Notes under the pieces: generated by a model
Database searches by the model: none
What the model was told of the DNA's origin: nothing
What the model saw: only the letters and a program-made list of their open reading frames with translations
Assembly: GCA_020740775.1 (NCBI GenBank)
Contig: JAHEWK010000001.1
Coordinates: 1,612,001 to 1,676,000 of the forward strand
From: Ilyonectria destructans
Lineage: Eukaryota > Ascomycota > Sordariomycetes > Hypocreales > Nectriaceae
Reading direction: 5' to 3'
DNA length: 64,000 bases
In this document: piece by piece, positions 1 through 9,776 of the stretch
Layout of the letters: every line of letters begins with the position of its first letter
Position numbering within the stretch: position 1 is the stretch's first letter
Made by a program: the position numbers and the translations under genes

Positions 1-2118
1 TGGGATGTCTTTGGTGAACATTTCAACCGAGTTGGATGCCACAACAACATGAACATTGTGTTCTTTGCCCTCGATTCACTGCGCCAGTTGTCAATGCGAT
101 TCATGGAGATTGAAGAGCTAGCAGGATTTAAGTTCCAGAAGAACTTCCTAAAGCCATTCGAGCACGTCCTCGCCAATTCCAACAACGTCACAGTCAAGGA
201 CCTGGTGCTGCGATGTCTGATCCAGATGATTCAAGCTCGCGGAGACAATATCCGCTCTGGCTGGAGGACCATGTTTGGCGTCTTCACCGTGGCAGCGCGA
301 GAGCCGCATGAGAGTATCGTCAACCTGGCCTACGAGAACGTCAACCAGGTGTACAAGACCAAGTTCGGTGTCGTCATCTCTCAAGGTGCCTTCACAGATC
401 TCATTGTCTGCCTCACAGAGTTCTCTAAGAACCTCAAATTCCAGAAGAAGAGCCTGGCGGCTCTTGAGCTTTTGAAGTCGCTGATCCCCACGATGCTGAA
501 GACGCCAGAGTGCCCGTTGTCGGTGAAGTATGGCAAGAATGGTTCTCTCAATGGAGAAGACGCGTCAGCCGACACACTGAAGCGGACGATGTCCAACAAC
601 ACCTCTGTTGAAGAAGGCTACTGGTTCCCAGTGCTCTTCGCATTCCATGATGTGCTCATGACTGGCGAGGACCTCGAGGTGCGCTCCAATGCGCTAGAGT
701 ACTTCTTCGAGGCACTTCTTAAGTATGGTGGTGACTTCCCCCCGGAATTCTGGGATATCCTTTGGCGCCAGCAACTCTACCCTATCTTCATGGTGTTGAG
801 GTCTCGACCTGAGATGTCCAACGTTCTCAACCACGAGGAGCTTTCGGTGTGGCTGTCGACAACCATGATTCAGGCGCTGCGCAACATGATTACTTTGTTC
901 ACGCATTACTTTGATGCGCTCGAGTACATGCTAGACAGGTTCCTAGAGCTCTTGGCCCTTTGCATCTGCCAAGAAAACGACACCATCTCTAGAATCGGAA
1001 GCAACTGCCTACAACAGCTGATTTTGAAGAATGTGACCAAGTTCCAGCCACAACACTGGACCAAGCTGGTGGGAGCTTTCTGCGAGCTGTTCGAGAGAAC
1101 TACAGCGTACCAGTTGTTCACTGCTACGGCAATTAACTCGACAGCATCCCTGGAGCCGCCACCGAACGGGCTTGATTTCTCAGGTGCGAATAGCACCCGG
1201 GGTGAAGGCGATGAGCTTGTTGATGAGAAATCTCTGAAGATCAATGGTGTTGAAGAGACCCATCTTACTACAGACGACGACTCGCTCGTTCCACCCTTGT
1301 CTCCTCGCCCAACTGACGAAGAGTTGCCGCCAAGCGCTCCCCCACAACTGGAGGAGTTTAAGCCGACGTCGAACCTGCAACAGCAGCCTGTCGTGGTAAC
1401 GGCAGCTCGCCGCCGGTTCTTCAACCGCATCATCTCCCGTTGCGTCCTGCAGCTCCTGATGATTGAGACTGTGAACGAGCTGTTTGGCAATGATACTGTC
1501 TACGCACACATTCCCTCAGCGGAGCTTTTACGGCTGATGGGTCTTCTGAAGCGATCGTTCCAGTTTGCTCGCAAATTCAACGAGGACAAGGAACTGCGCA
1601 TGAGGTTGTGGCGCGAGGGCTTCATGAAGCAGCCCCCCAACTTGCTGAAGCAGGAGAGTGGCTCGGCGGCGACCTACATTTCGATCCTCTTCCGAATGTT
1701 TGCGGACAACGCGCCGGAAAGACTTGAGAGCCGCCCCGACGTGGAGGCAGCGCTGGTGCCCCTGTGCAAAGATATCATTGCTGGCTACTCAGCTCTCGAG
1801 GAAGAGAGCCAGCACCGAAACATTGTGGCCTGGCGACCGGTCGTAGTCGATGTGCTGGAGGGCTTCGTGACGTTCCCCATCGACGCCTTCAAGTCGCATA
1901 TTCCGGACTTTTACCCGCTGGCTGTTGAACTCCTTACTAAGGACTTGACGCCGGATCTGCGCAGCGCTCTCCTGCTGGTGCTCCGACGAGTTGGCGAAGT
2001 CGGGCTCGGCATTGAGGGCATGGGCCGAGTGCCTGACCGGAGGCCCTCCGCGATGGTGAGCCGCGGGAACGATGGGGCCATGGGTGACCGCGAGGCGGAC
2101 GCGAGGAGGATGCTGTAA
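1..2118 (+). CDS. SEC7: Sec7-family Arf guanine nucleotide exchange factor, C-terminal part (5' truncated)
   Basis: The frame is open from base 1 (reading W-D-V-F-G...), so the gene starts left of the window; 705 C-terminal residues are visible. The stretch around residues 20-160 (DSLRQLSMRF, FLKPFEHV, MIQARGDNIRSGWRTMFGVFTVAA, DLIVCLTEF) matches the HDS region that follows the catalytic Sec7 domain in yeast Sec7 and animal BIG1/BIG2. The catalytic domain itself is outside the window. These large proteins activate Arf GTPases at the trans-Golgi; the HDS repeats mediate autoinhibition and membrane or GTPase recruitment (family knowledge). A low-complexity acidic/proline-rich insert lies near residues 385-450, followed by more helical repeats. 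The last 35 residues are Arg/Gly/Asp-rich and probably disordered. No intron is visible in this part. It converges with the HSM3-like gene. Confidence 0.9.
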   Translation, partial: WDVFGEHFNRVGCHNNMNIVFFALDSLRQLSMRFMEIEELAGFKFQKNFLKPFEHVLANSNNVTVKDLVLRCLIQMIQARGDNIRSGWRTMFGVFTVAAREPHESIVNLAYENVNQVYKTKFGVVISQGAFTDLIVCLTEFSKNLKFQKKSLAALELLKSLIPTMLKTPECPLSVKYGKNGSLNGEDASADTLKRTMSNNTSVEEGYWFPVLFAFHDVLMTGEDLEVRSNALEYFFEALLKYGGDFPPEFWDILWRQQLYPIFMVLRSRPEMSNVLNHEELSVWLSTTMIQALRNMITLFTHYFDALEYMLDRFLELLALCICQENDTISRIGSNCLQQLILKNVTKFQPQHWTKLVGAFCELFERTTAYQLFTATAINSTASLEPPPNGLDFSGANSTRGEGDELVDEKSLKINGVEETHLTTDDDSLVPPLSPRPTDEELPPSAPPQLEEFKPTSNLQQQPVVVTAARRRFFNRIISRCVLQLLMIETVNELFGNDTVYAHIPSAELLRLMGLLKRSFQFARKFNEDKELRMRLWREGFMKQPPNLLKQESGSAATYISILFRMFADNAPERLESRPDVEAALVPLCKDIIAGYSALEEESQHRNIVAWRPVVVDVLEGFVTFPIDAFKSHIPDFYPLAVELLTKDLTPDLRSALLLVLRRVGEVGLGIEGMGRVPDRRPSAMVSRGNDGAMGDREADARRML

Positions 2119-2479
2119 GATGGAAGGCAAACCAGAGGAACCAGATATCGGCGGCAGACCGCTGATAGCTGACTGTTGACGGCGAGCTGGGCGTTGAACG
2201 GGGCAGAGTGTTGGGTTTATGGTACTTCTTTAGAATACCCGGGTCGTTGTGCGGCGGTGGCCGGCCTGGGGGGTGTGTAACGAGCTGCTTTAACCGGATG
2301 TGACAATATATTGGTTTATTTGATTTTTTCCCTCATATTTCATGTTATCATGTCAATGTCATGTCTGGCTAGGTTTTGTGTGTCTAAGTCTAGTCCTAAA
2401 AGTTGTAGCTAGCCATTCGATGGTTCCTCTTTTCCGCTTGTGGGTATCTATCATACACATCTCATGAGTGCAGCAAGGC
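2119..2479. other. Intergenic, convergent 3' ends
   Basis: This stretch lies between two convergent stop codons and should hold both 3' UTRs. It is AT-rich around 2290-2350, as expected for polyadenylation regions. I see no gene. Confidence 0.5.
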
Positions 2480-3656
2480 TTAGTCGAGGATCTGGCTGAT
2501 GTATCTTGCCAACGGCTCTGACTCCTCCTCAACCGTCCGATCGGGAAGGCCTCTCAAGGCGGCCTTGAGTTGCTCATCGTTTTGGGCAGCAGTCCTCACC
2601 AGGTCTCGCACGGCCTTGTCCTTGTCCGCCGACTGCCCGGCCACCCGCATCACGCTGACAAAGGTTTCGTAGAAGTCAATAAGGCTTAGGTGCATGAGTA
2701 TATCTGACGTGTCCACCATGTTCAGCGCTGCCCACTGCAGTAGACCATGGCCAGCTTTCTCAGCGAGGGGTGCCGGCACGGGGAGGAGGTCAGGGAAGGG
2801 CGTCTGAGTGAGGGCGCGCGGGTTGAGGGCGACAAGGCGGGGGACTAGGCGCAGAAGACGGCCTTGGGCGAGCGTGGTTTGGCGGTCCGTGTTTTCCAAG
2901 GCGCAGAGGGAGACGATGATGGAAAGGAACGAGCGGTCGAGGAGGATGAGACGCCAAAGCCGAGCGTGGCCGGGTACACGGCGCTTAACCAGGTCGGTGC
3001 TGGGTGTGCCGTCGCCGTTGGAGAGGCCATTCACACCGTCAATAACGACATCGCAGTCCGTCTCGAGTAGATCGCCTAGCACCTTTCCGGCACGCTCTGC
3101 CACGCCGACATCCGAGCTATCGAGCCACCTGCGCAGCACCTCCTCGACGACCTCGGGCAGGGTGCTCAGCAGAGCGGCATCGGCGGGGGTGCGGGCGGCC
3201 TTGTGGATGATGACGAGAGCGAGGAGGATCGCGCCGGGGACCGGGGAGGTGAGAGCTGCGACCAAAGCATTAGGATCGGCGATGGTGAGACAGCGGGTGA
3301 AGGGGAGCGGAGAGAGGAGCTTTGTGGCGAGGGAGAGCAGCGGCGAGGGATCCTGGGTTGTTTGCTTGAGGATGGCTGTGAGGGGTGGGAGGAGAGTCGG
3401 GAGGAGGGGAGGGATGTTGGTTTCTGTTAGAGGTCTCGAGTTAGTAGAGTTATAGAAGAAAATGCGGTGAGCGAGTGGGAAAATCAAGGAACGAACCGTT
3501 AAGTTGGAGCTCGACATCGTCAAACAGCTTGGCGTCGAAGGCAGCCGAGGGATCGTCGACGAGCTGCTCGACGTGGGATTGAAGCTCTTCAAGGCCCGAG
3601 ATGGGCATGTTGCTGGATCCGGTCATGTTGTATTCGGGGACGACCCTCTGAGACAT
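2480..3656 (-). CDS. HSM3: Hsm3/PSMD5-like proteasome base assembly chaperone
   Basis: Two exons: 3656-3497 and 3423-2480, giving 367 aa. The intron (3496-3424, 73 nt) has donor GTTCGT, branch ACTAAC and acceptor AACAG, and joins ...ELQLN to ETNIPPLL in frame. The protein is almost all-helical with Leu-rich repeats of the ARM/HEAT kind (LLPTLLPPL, VVEEVLRRWLDSS, RAGKVLGDLLET, RLLRLVPRLVALNP) and a conserved C-terminal stretch ending SQILD. This resembles Hsm3/S5b, which holds the Rpt1-Rpt2 module during assembly of the 26S proteasome base. Yeast Hsm3 was first named for a mismatch-repair phenotype. I chose the MSQRVV start; an internal Met ten residues on would also work. It is divergent from RPC31 with 324 bp between starts. 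Identification rests on overall repeat style, so another ARM-repeat protein is possible. Confidence 0.65.
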
Positions 3657-3980
3657 AACACACGCTCGCCAACAGAAGCTCCGCAAGAAGTGATTAATAA
3701 TTCGTGATGGTGTTGGTTGCAGGTGCGAGGTGTAGACGGTCGCCGGCTGCGGGGCAGGCGTCATGGCAGCGGAGTCAATTCCGCTGCCTCAGGGACCCTC
3801 GATTCCACCCCGCAAAAAAATCCCATCCGTCACCAGCGGAATGACTGTTGTCGTTTGACAGTCAGCTCAGCTTGCGCATCAAACTCCCGCTTCAACGGTC
3901 TCCTGCCCAGCGTGCGCGCAGTCCAGTCAACTGCCGCTCTTTGCTTCCTTAATTGAGTCTGCCGCGCCGGCCGAACCCCA
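3657..3980. promoter_or_regulatory. Divergent promoter region, HSM3-like / RPC31
   Basis: A 324-bp interval separates two outward-facing start codons. It must contain both 5' UTRs and promoters. I see no clear TATA box or named factor site. Confidence 0.5.
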
Positions 3981-4825
3981 ATGTCTCGAGGCGGTCGAGG
4001 AGGTGGTCGCGGTGGCAGAGGCGGCGGACGAGGAGGTCGCCCTAATGTGCCGTGGGACACCGGCGATGAGCCTGATGCGCGGCCCTCAGAGCTGTTTCCT
4101 GTGAGTTCTGGCGTCTTTGCACGAATATAGAACAAAATACTGACTAAAACTCCCAGCCTTACCTCGTCCCGACGCAGAAGGCGCTCTCCATGGCCGAGAA
4201 GCGCGGCATCCAACATCTCCTCCTCCTCCGCCACCAGATCCACGGCGGTGCCCTGTACACCTCGAAGCGCACCTCTCTCAACGACCCGACGGCCCCGCGC
4301 AAACTCTACGGCCAGGACCAGATGAACGCGCGCTACGACGTCAAGAACAAGGCCTCGCTCGACCCCTTCACGGCCGTGCCCACCTACTCGTCCAAGTTCG
4401 TCCGCGAGGAGCGCGCGCTGCCCGACTGGTCGCACCGCCCCGTGTGCCGCGAGCTGTTCCCCGCCGAGCTGCTCGACACCATCGACGCTTCCGCCGCGGC
4501 GTCCACGAAGCCCGGCACGTACAAGCGCCGCCGCCTGGAGCTGAGCAGCATCAACGCGCTGCCCAGCGCCGAGGAGGCCTTCGGCATGGAGGGCGACGAC
4601 GAGGGCCAGGGCCGCAACTTGCTCGAGCGGCTTGAGGCCATGAAAGACGACGAAGGCGGCGAGGGCGGGGAATTGGAGGACGAAGAAGGTATGGAAGAGG
4701 AAGAGCAGGACGAGGCCTACGACGACGAGGATGCCGGTGACTACGACGCTGAGAACTACTTTGACAACGGCGATGAATTCGGCGAAGACTACGGAGATGA
4801 TGGCGACGGCGAGGGAACGTTCTAA
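3981..4825 (+). CDS. RPC31: RNA polymerase III subunit C31 (Rpc7/Rpc31)
   Basis: Exons 3981-4100 and 4157-4825 give 262 aa. The intron (4101-4156, 56 nt) has donor GTGAGT, branch TGACTAAAAC and acceptor CCCAG. The N-terminus (residues 2-20) is a pure Arg/Gly repeat. The core (PYLVPTQKALS, RHQIHGGALYTSKRTSLNDP, RELFPAELLDTI) matches Rpc31/POLR3G. The last 90 residues are strongly acidic (Asp/Glu runs ending EGTF), the known signature of this subunit. Rpc31 belongs to the Rpc31-Rpc34-Rpc82 subcomplex that opens promoters for tRNA and 5S rRNA transcription. Length is typical of fungal homologues. Its neighbour across the promoter is the HSM3-like gene. Confidence 0.92.
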
Positions 4826-5450
4826 GATTAGGATGCATCCACCAACAAGCTGGAAGGACATCGACTGGAACCGACGAACGGAAAAGATGGAAGCAGTACG
4901 AGAAGGGTGCATCGAGACAGTCAGCGACTTGTTCCCATGGCGTTCATCACAAAAACTTGTATATATATGCGTGCAGTCCTGCACCCAGCTTGATACCCAC
5001 GCCCACGACTCCGGGCGCGATGCGGATTAATGAAAAATTCAATCAAACTAAACATGGTGTGTGTTTCGTATTATCCCTGGCTTTCCAAAGTCTTTTTCGT
5101 CTCGAGATGTCGAGGGTATCTATCTACCACAGGGTTCTAATCCAGACCAATCTTCGATCCTCGCTCCCCATTGACGTCTCCGTTTTCTGCCCCCCTCCAC
5201 CATAGAATTTCACAAGTGGTTACGGAATGATGTTGTTGTTTTGCTGTATTCGTACATGTCGTAAGGGCTTTGTCCTCCCCTGCTGCCCCCTCGCCCCCTC
5301 GCCCCCTGACGCTTGCGGTCTTGTCCATCTCCCGGGCAATTCGAGTTCGGCTCTCACTATATAAGGACAAGGGACGCTCGCGATGTCCACAGAGTGTATC
5401 TGCCCAAAGTTCCCATTGACGGACACAAACTGGTTTAGTAGATGGCGTGC
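4826..5450. other. Intergenic, convergent 3' ends of RPC31 and NUP49
   Basis: This holds the two 3' UTRs. There is a C-rich stretch near 5276-5310 (repeats of CGCCCCCT). I see no coding gene. Confidence 0.4.
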
Positions 5451-7169
5451 TCAAGCCGCCATGCCCATGGCGTAGACGCCACTGTCGACGATGCCAGCCT
5501 GCAGCCGTGACAGTCGCTCGCGCGTGTCGGCAATCTGTCCGGCCTGGGCGACGATGGCGTTGCCCGTCTCGCGCAGTGCGGCCAAGACCTCGCCGAGCTG
5601 GTCCTGGACGATGGCGTTTCCGGCGCTGCGGTCACGCACTGATCGGATCTGCTCATACAAGCCGTTCTCAACGCCGGGCATGTCGCGCTCAATCTCGCCG
5701 CGGTATTCGTCCAGGCGCCTCTTGTACTTCTCAATGTCGTCGCAGATGCGGTTGAAGTAGGTGATGAGGTCCTGGGCATCAGCGTGGGTCGAGGCCGCAT
5801 CCGCACTGCTCGAGTCGGCCGCGGAGGCGGTGCTGGCGAACAGCCCGGTCTGGTGGTAGTGCGTGGGCAGCTTGAGGTTGTCGGCGCCTCGGAAGCAAAG
5901 ACGGGCGTCGGCGGCGTTCTTCTTTGTGAGGTCCTGCAGGGCCTTGACGGTCTGGATGTCGTTGTTGAGGGCGACCTGAACGGTGCGGAACTTGGACTCG
6001 ACGAACTTGACGTCGCGGCCGAGCTGGTCAATGTCGCGCTCGTGTTGCGGCATGAACTCGCCGATCTCGTCCTTCATCTTGATGACGCGCATGATGCCCT
6101 TGTCGAGCAGCGCGATCTCGTCCTGCACGGGCTTGGCGAGGTCATCGAAGCGGGTGCGTGGGCGGATGTTGTCGTAGTTGATCTGGACTGCCGAGACTTG
6201 GTTCGTTGACTGACCCATCTGTCCCATCTGTCCCATTTGTCCCATCTGCCCCATTTGTCCCATTTGTCCCATCTGGCCCATCTGGCCCATCACTGGAGTT
6301 TGTTGAGGTTGGGTCTGGCCGCTGTTGGACTGTTAGCCGTCGAGATACCCAAGAGGTCAGACTTGCTACTTACAAGAGTCCGCCAGTCGGCTTTGCCTGT
6401 GATTGTCCAAAGAGACCACCGCCCGTGTTGGCCTGAGTGTTTTGTGCCGTCGAAGCACCAAAGAGTCCACCGGCCTGCTGCTGGGGTTGCTGTTGTTGCT
6501 GTTGTTGGATCTGCGTAGACTGGCCGAACAGACCGCCACTGGCCGGAGCTGTCTGCTGAGCAGTGGCCGCGCCTCCAAACAGACCGCCGGCTGCAGGCTT
6601 GTTGCCGAATAGACCGCCAGCCGGCTGTTGTTGTTGGGTGCCAGCAGCCGCGTTGCCAAATAGACCGCCTCCCGTCTGGGCTTGTTGCGGGTTGGCCGCA
6701 GTGTTTCCAAAGAGACCACCTCCTGTGGTTCCTGTAGCCGCTGCCGGAGTCGCGGCTTGTCCAAAGAGTCCGCCCGTTCCTGTCGTCGCAGCGCCCGTCG
6801 TCGACTGCCCGAAGAGCCCGCCCGGCTTCGCAGCGCCGCCAAACAGCCCCCCGGTGGTCGCCATCGTGTTGGTGCCTGTGCCGCCGGTCGCGGTCGCAGT
6901 TGTGGATGGCGTTGAGCCTGAGCCGAAGAGTCCGCCCGAGGAAGTAGTTTGTGCGGTAGAGGCGCCACTGGAGAGTCCCGGAGTGTTAGCAATGGGTAGA
7001 TGGGTCGTGTTGTTGCGGCTGCGGAAGCTATCGCGTGGAGCTCGGCAAGGTTCTTTGTTGTCGGGGAGATTGGTGTAGCGGGAAGAGAGAGAGCTTACAA
7101 GGCGTTGGCCGCACCGGTGTTGATGGAAAGACCGCCTGCTGGGCCGCTTGCTGATCGAATCAAGGACAT
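5451..7169 (-). CDS. NUP49: GLFG nucleoporin Nup49
   Basis: Three exons: 7169-7099, 6967-6374 and 6321-5451, giving 511 aa. Introns: 7098-6968 (GTAAGC...CCAG) and 6373-6322 (GTAAGT...ACAG). The start [20 protein letters not shown] and the dozen GLFG motifs (about residues 30-228) identify a GLFG nucleoporin. Residues 233-259 are nine MGQ tripeptides, then the structured region [22 protein letters not shown] and coiled coils to the end fit Nup49 (p58 in animals). Nup49 forms the central channel trimer with Nsp1 and Nup57; its FG repeats bind transport receptors. A polyQ run lies in the FG part. It is divergent from FIP1, with 329 bp between starts. Confidence 0.9.
6210..6290. repeat. Nine-copy 9-bp tandem repeat inside NUP49
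   Basis: Nine consecutive 9-bp units (consensus YTGKCCCAT on the plus strand) encode (MGQ)9 in NUP49 on the minus strand. Units differ mainly at the first and fourth bases, which are mostly silent changes. Confidence 0.95.
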
Positions 7170-7498
7170 GACCAGACCCCAAACAAAACTTGACCGAGTG
7201 TTTACGACTTGTCTTGAAAGTCGACTTTTCGTGAGGCTGCGCCAGGAACGAAGGCAGAGCGTCCCAGATTTGCGCTTGGGCCAGTTACCGAGACCGCGGT
7301 GAGCCGACGGTGAGGCTCGGTCAGCGTCGGTGACAGGGAAGTGGCTGCGCGGAGAAACCTCGGCGCCGAAGAGCTGCTTGTTGCTGCTGCACCTTGGAGC
7401 TTTCGGAGCTTGACGTCGTTCCAGATTCCCAGTTCAAACATCAGCATTGCGCACATTTACTCGACCACGAGAGTTTAGTAATTGCCAGAATCGCCATC
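7170..7498. promoter_or_regulatory. Divergent promoter region, NUP49 / FIP1
   Basis: A 329-bp interval between two outward-facing starts, with both 5' UTRs. No recognisable named motif. Confidence 0.5.
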
Positions 7499-8668
7499 AT
7501 GGATATCGACGAGGACGACGATCTTTACGTGCCTGAGGAGCCCAAGGTCGAGACCACCGAGGAAAAGAAGCCCAAGTTCGACGACCTGGAAGAAGGCGAG
7601 GAGGAAGATGAGGGTGCTGCCATGGACGAGGATGATGATGATTCGGTGCGTTGCGCGTCGCTTTGAGAGAGGGTTTTCGTTTGGCTAACCCATAGTCAGG
7701 ATATCGACATCATCACCGAGCGCAAAGATGGGAGCAAACCAGCCCCTCCACCGTACGTGAACCTGCTTTGCGACAAAGCCGACAGAACAACCAGAACGCT
7801 AACCTTTGGCTTCTCCATAGTCAATCCAAGTATAGCGATATCCGCAATATTCCACAACGATCAGCCTCAACAGATGTCACCGTAAAGCCGGCACCTGTTA
7901 AGAAGGAGGACGAGTCGAGGCAATCGAGCACCCTCAACGTCGCTGCGCCCAGCGCCGACAAGACCTCGGCCGCGGCGTCCAAGTCCACCATTGACATTAA
8001 TGCAAACCCGATCCACGCCGGCTCAGGCAAGCCCATTACCCAGGTCAACATTGACGAAGGTCAGTCCATCTCTCCTCCCTGAAATGCGCGGGACGTAGCT
8101 AATGGTATCCGGTGTAGACCTCCCTGAAAACGACAAGCCGTGGCGAAAGCCCGGTACCGACATTAGCGACTACTTCAACTACGGCTTCGACGAGTTCACA
8201 TGGGCCCTGTACGCCTCCAAGCAGGAGACCGTCCGTGGCGAGTTCGGTGCCGACGTATTCGCAACTAACAACAAGAAGATGATGGAGGACTTCAACAGCA
8301 TGATGATGATGGGCGGCATGGGGATGGGAGGAGGCGGTGGCCAAGGCGGCGCGCAAAGTGGCATGGCCGGTATGGATGGTATGGCCCCAGAGATGCAGGC
8401 CATGATGCAACAGATGATGGCCTCGGGTATGGACCCCAGCCAGATGGACCCCAGCCAGATGAACGCCATGTTCGCAGGCATGCAGAACGCCGGTGGCAGT
8501 GGTGGAGGAGGCCAGGGTGGTCACCAAGGCGGCAACTTTGGCGGCGGGTTTGGTGGGAACCAAGGCGGGTTTGGAGGATATGATCAGAGCATGTCTGGAG
8601 GAGGAGGTGGTGGTGGCGGTGGCCGCGGCGGGTTTGGTGGAGGCCGAGGACGACGGGGGAGATGGTGA
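7499..8668 (+). CDS. FIP1: Pre-mRNA polyadenylation factor Fip1
   Basis: Four exons: 7499-7645, 7700-7752, 7821-8059 and 8118-8668, giving 329 aa. All joins keep frame (donors GTGCGT, GTACGT, GTCAGT). The acidic N-terminus (MDIDEDDDLYVPEE) is followed by the diagnostic Fip1 motif at about residues 147-175, including DLPENDKPWRKPG, DISDYFNYGF and DEFTW. Fip1 belongs to the cleavage and polyadenylation factor; it tethers poly(A) polymerase and contacts Yth1/CPSF30. The C-terminal 130 residues are Met/Gly/Gln-rich and end in an RGG-type tail (GGRGGFGGGRGRRGRW), suggesting RNA binding or condensate behaviour (inference). Confidence 0.9.
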
Positions 8669-8855
8669 GCGTGTGTCGAAGCTTCCACGGCTTCGCAAGG
8701 GTGATGATGGGCTTTTGTCGATTATGGATTGGGAAAACCTGGCGTTGGGGGAACTGCTGAACGGGCATGTAACGATAGACGGGCCTGCAATTATGGCTAA
8801 CTACCTTGGGTGTACAATGATATCCACAGATTATCTATCCTCGCATTTCCGCCTC

Positions 8856-9776
8856 TCAGTCCAGCCTGACTTCGGCGATCTTGGCCGGCTCCGACCTTCC
8901 ATCCACAGGCGCCATGATGCCTCCCGATGTTGCGACATAGAGCACCTTCTCGCCTTCCCTAAACACGCACGACGTTGAGCCTGCAACGGCCATATCATTT
9001 GCCTCTCCCGCAACGGCCACAGCCTCTCCACCACCTGGTGGGATGCGTACTATCGTGTTCGTAGTGTTGGTGCACACATACACGGTCCCGTCCTGTGCCA
9101 CGGCAAGGTCATCCGGCAGGAGCCCTGAGGCGAGCGTCTCCGCGAGACCGGCCGGCTCAAGCGTCGGTGTGACAGGCAGGCGGTATACAGACTGACGTGT
9201 CGTGTTTGTGTAGTAGACGTAGGCCTGCGTGGCGGTGCGGTGGACCTTCAGGCCGTTGATACAAATTGGAAATGGGGCGTTGGGCGGCAGGGTCATGGTT
9301 TCGTCCTCGAGGGCAACAGAGTATGAGCCAGAGGAAATATCGAGCCTGTAGATCTTTCCATTCAGGCAGTCCGTGACCAGTATTGTTTGTTCGTCCCACG
9401 TCGCCATTCCGTTGATGACAATCTCTGGCGTGTCAGTGATCTTGGACACACGGGGCTTGTCTCTCGTTAGGTCCGCGAGCCAGATGCTGAAGCTACCATG
9501 TTTCGGCCCAGTCCCTCCAATCATGTCGTAGACTCCTGCGCCAATGGCAAATACATCAGGGCTTAGTTCACAGATGCCCGTGAGGGCGTTGGTTGGGTCA
9601 TCCTCAGCGAGCGGCAGTTGAATGAGGGAGGAGCCAGTCGAAGTGACAGGGTCAATGGCCCAGACCTCGGGGATATCAAGACGAGTCGCCAGGACTATTC
9701 CGTTTGGTCGGATGGATATGTTTTCGAACCAGGTGGGTTGGGAGGAGAGTTGGAAGATGGTTCTAACGGATGCCAT
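8856..9776 (-). CDS. Six-bladed beta-propeller protein, SMP-30/gluconolactonase-like
   Basis: One uninterrupted reading frame of 306 aa. It has the repeating pattern of six-bladed propellers (IRPNGIVLATRLD, VINGMATWDEQTILVTDCLNGKIYRLD, CINGLKVH, ATQAYVYYTNT, SVYRLPV, LPDDLAVAQDGTVYVCTN). Asn in the ING segments and the Asp in LPDDLAV are where SMP-30/lactonase enzymes bind their metal. Such proteins often hydrolyse lactones, but substrate and activity cannot be read here. No signal peptide is apparent, so it is probably cytosolic. It marks the start of an accessory-looking block and converges with FIP1 (187 bp between stops). Confidence 0.7.
   Translation of the reverse strand: MASVRTIFQLSSQPTWFENISIRPNGIVLATRLDIPEVWAIDPVTSTGSSLIQLPLAEDDPTNALTGICELSPDVFAIGAGVYDMIGGTGPKHGSFSIWLADLTRDKPRVSKITDTPEIVINGMATWDEQTILVTDCLNGKIYRLDISSGSYSVALEDETMTLPPNAPFPICINGLKVHRTATQAYVYYTNTTRQSVYRLPVTPTLEPAGLAETLASGLLPDDLAVAQDGTVYVCTNTTNTIVRIPPGGGEAVAVAGEANDMAVAGSTSCVFREGEKVLYVATSGGIMAPVDGRSEPAKIAEVRLD

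Noticed and set aside
906..1490. 194-codon minus-strand open frame inside SEC7
   Set aside because: Antisense of conserved SEC7 sequence; no motif.
3830..4984. 384-codon minus-strand open frame opposite RPC31
   Set aside because: It is a shadow of the RPC31 gene: low-complexity Val/Leu/Ala sequence from the antisense of an acidic, GC-rich region, with no domain.
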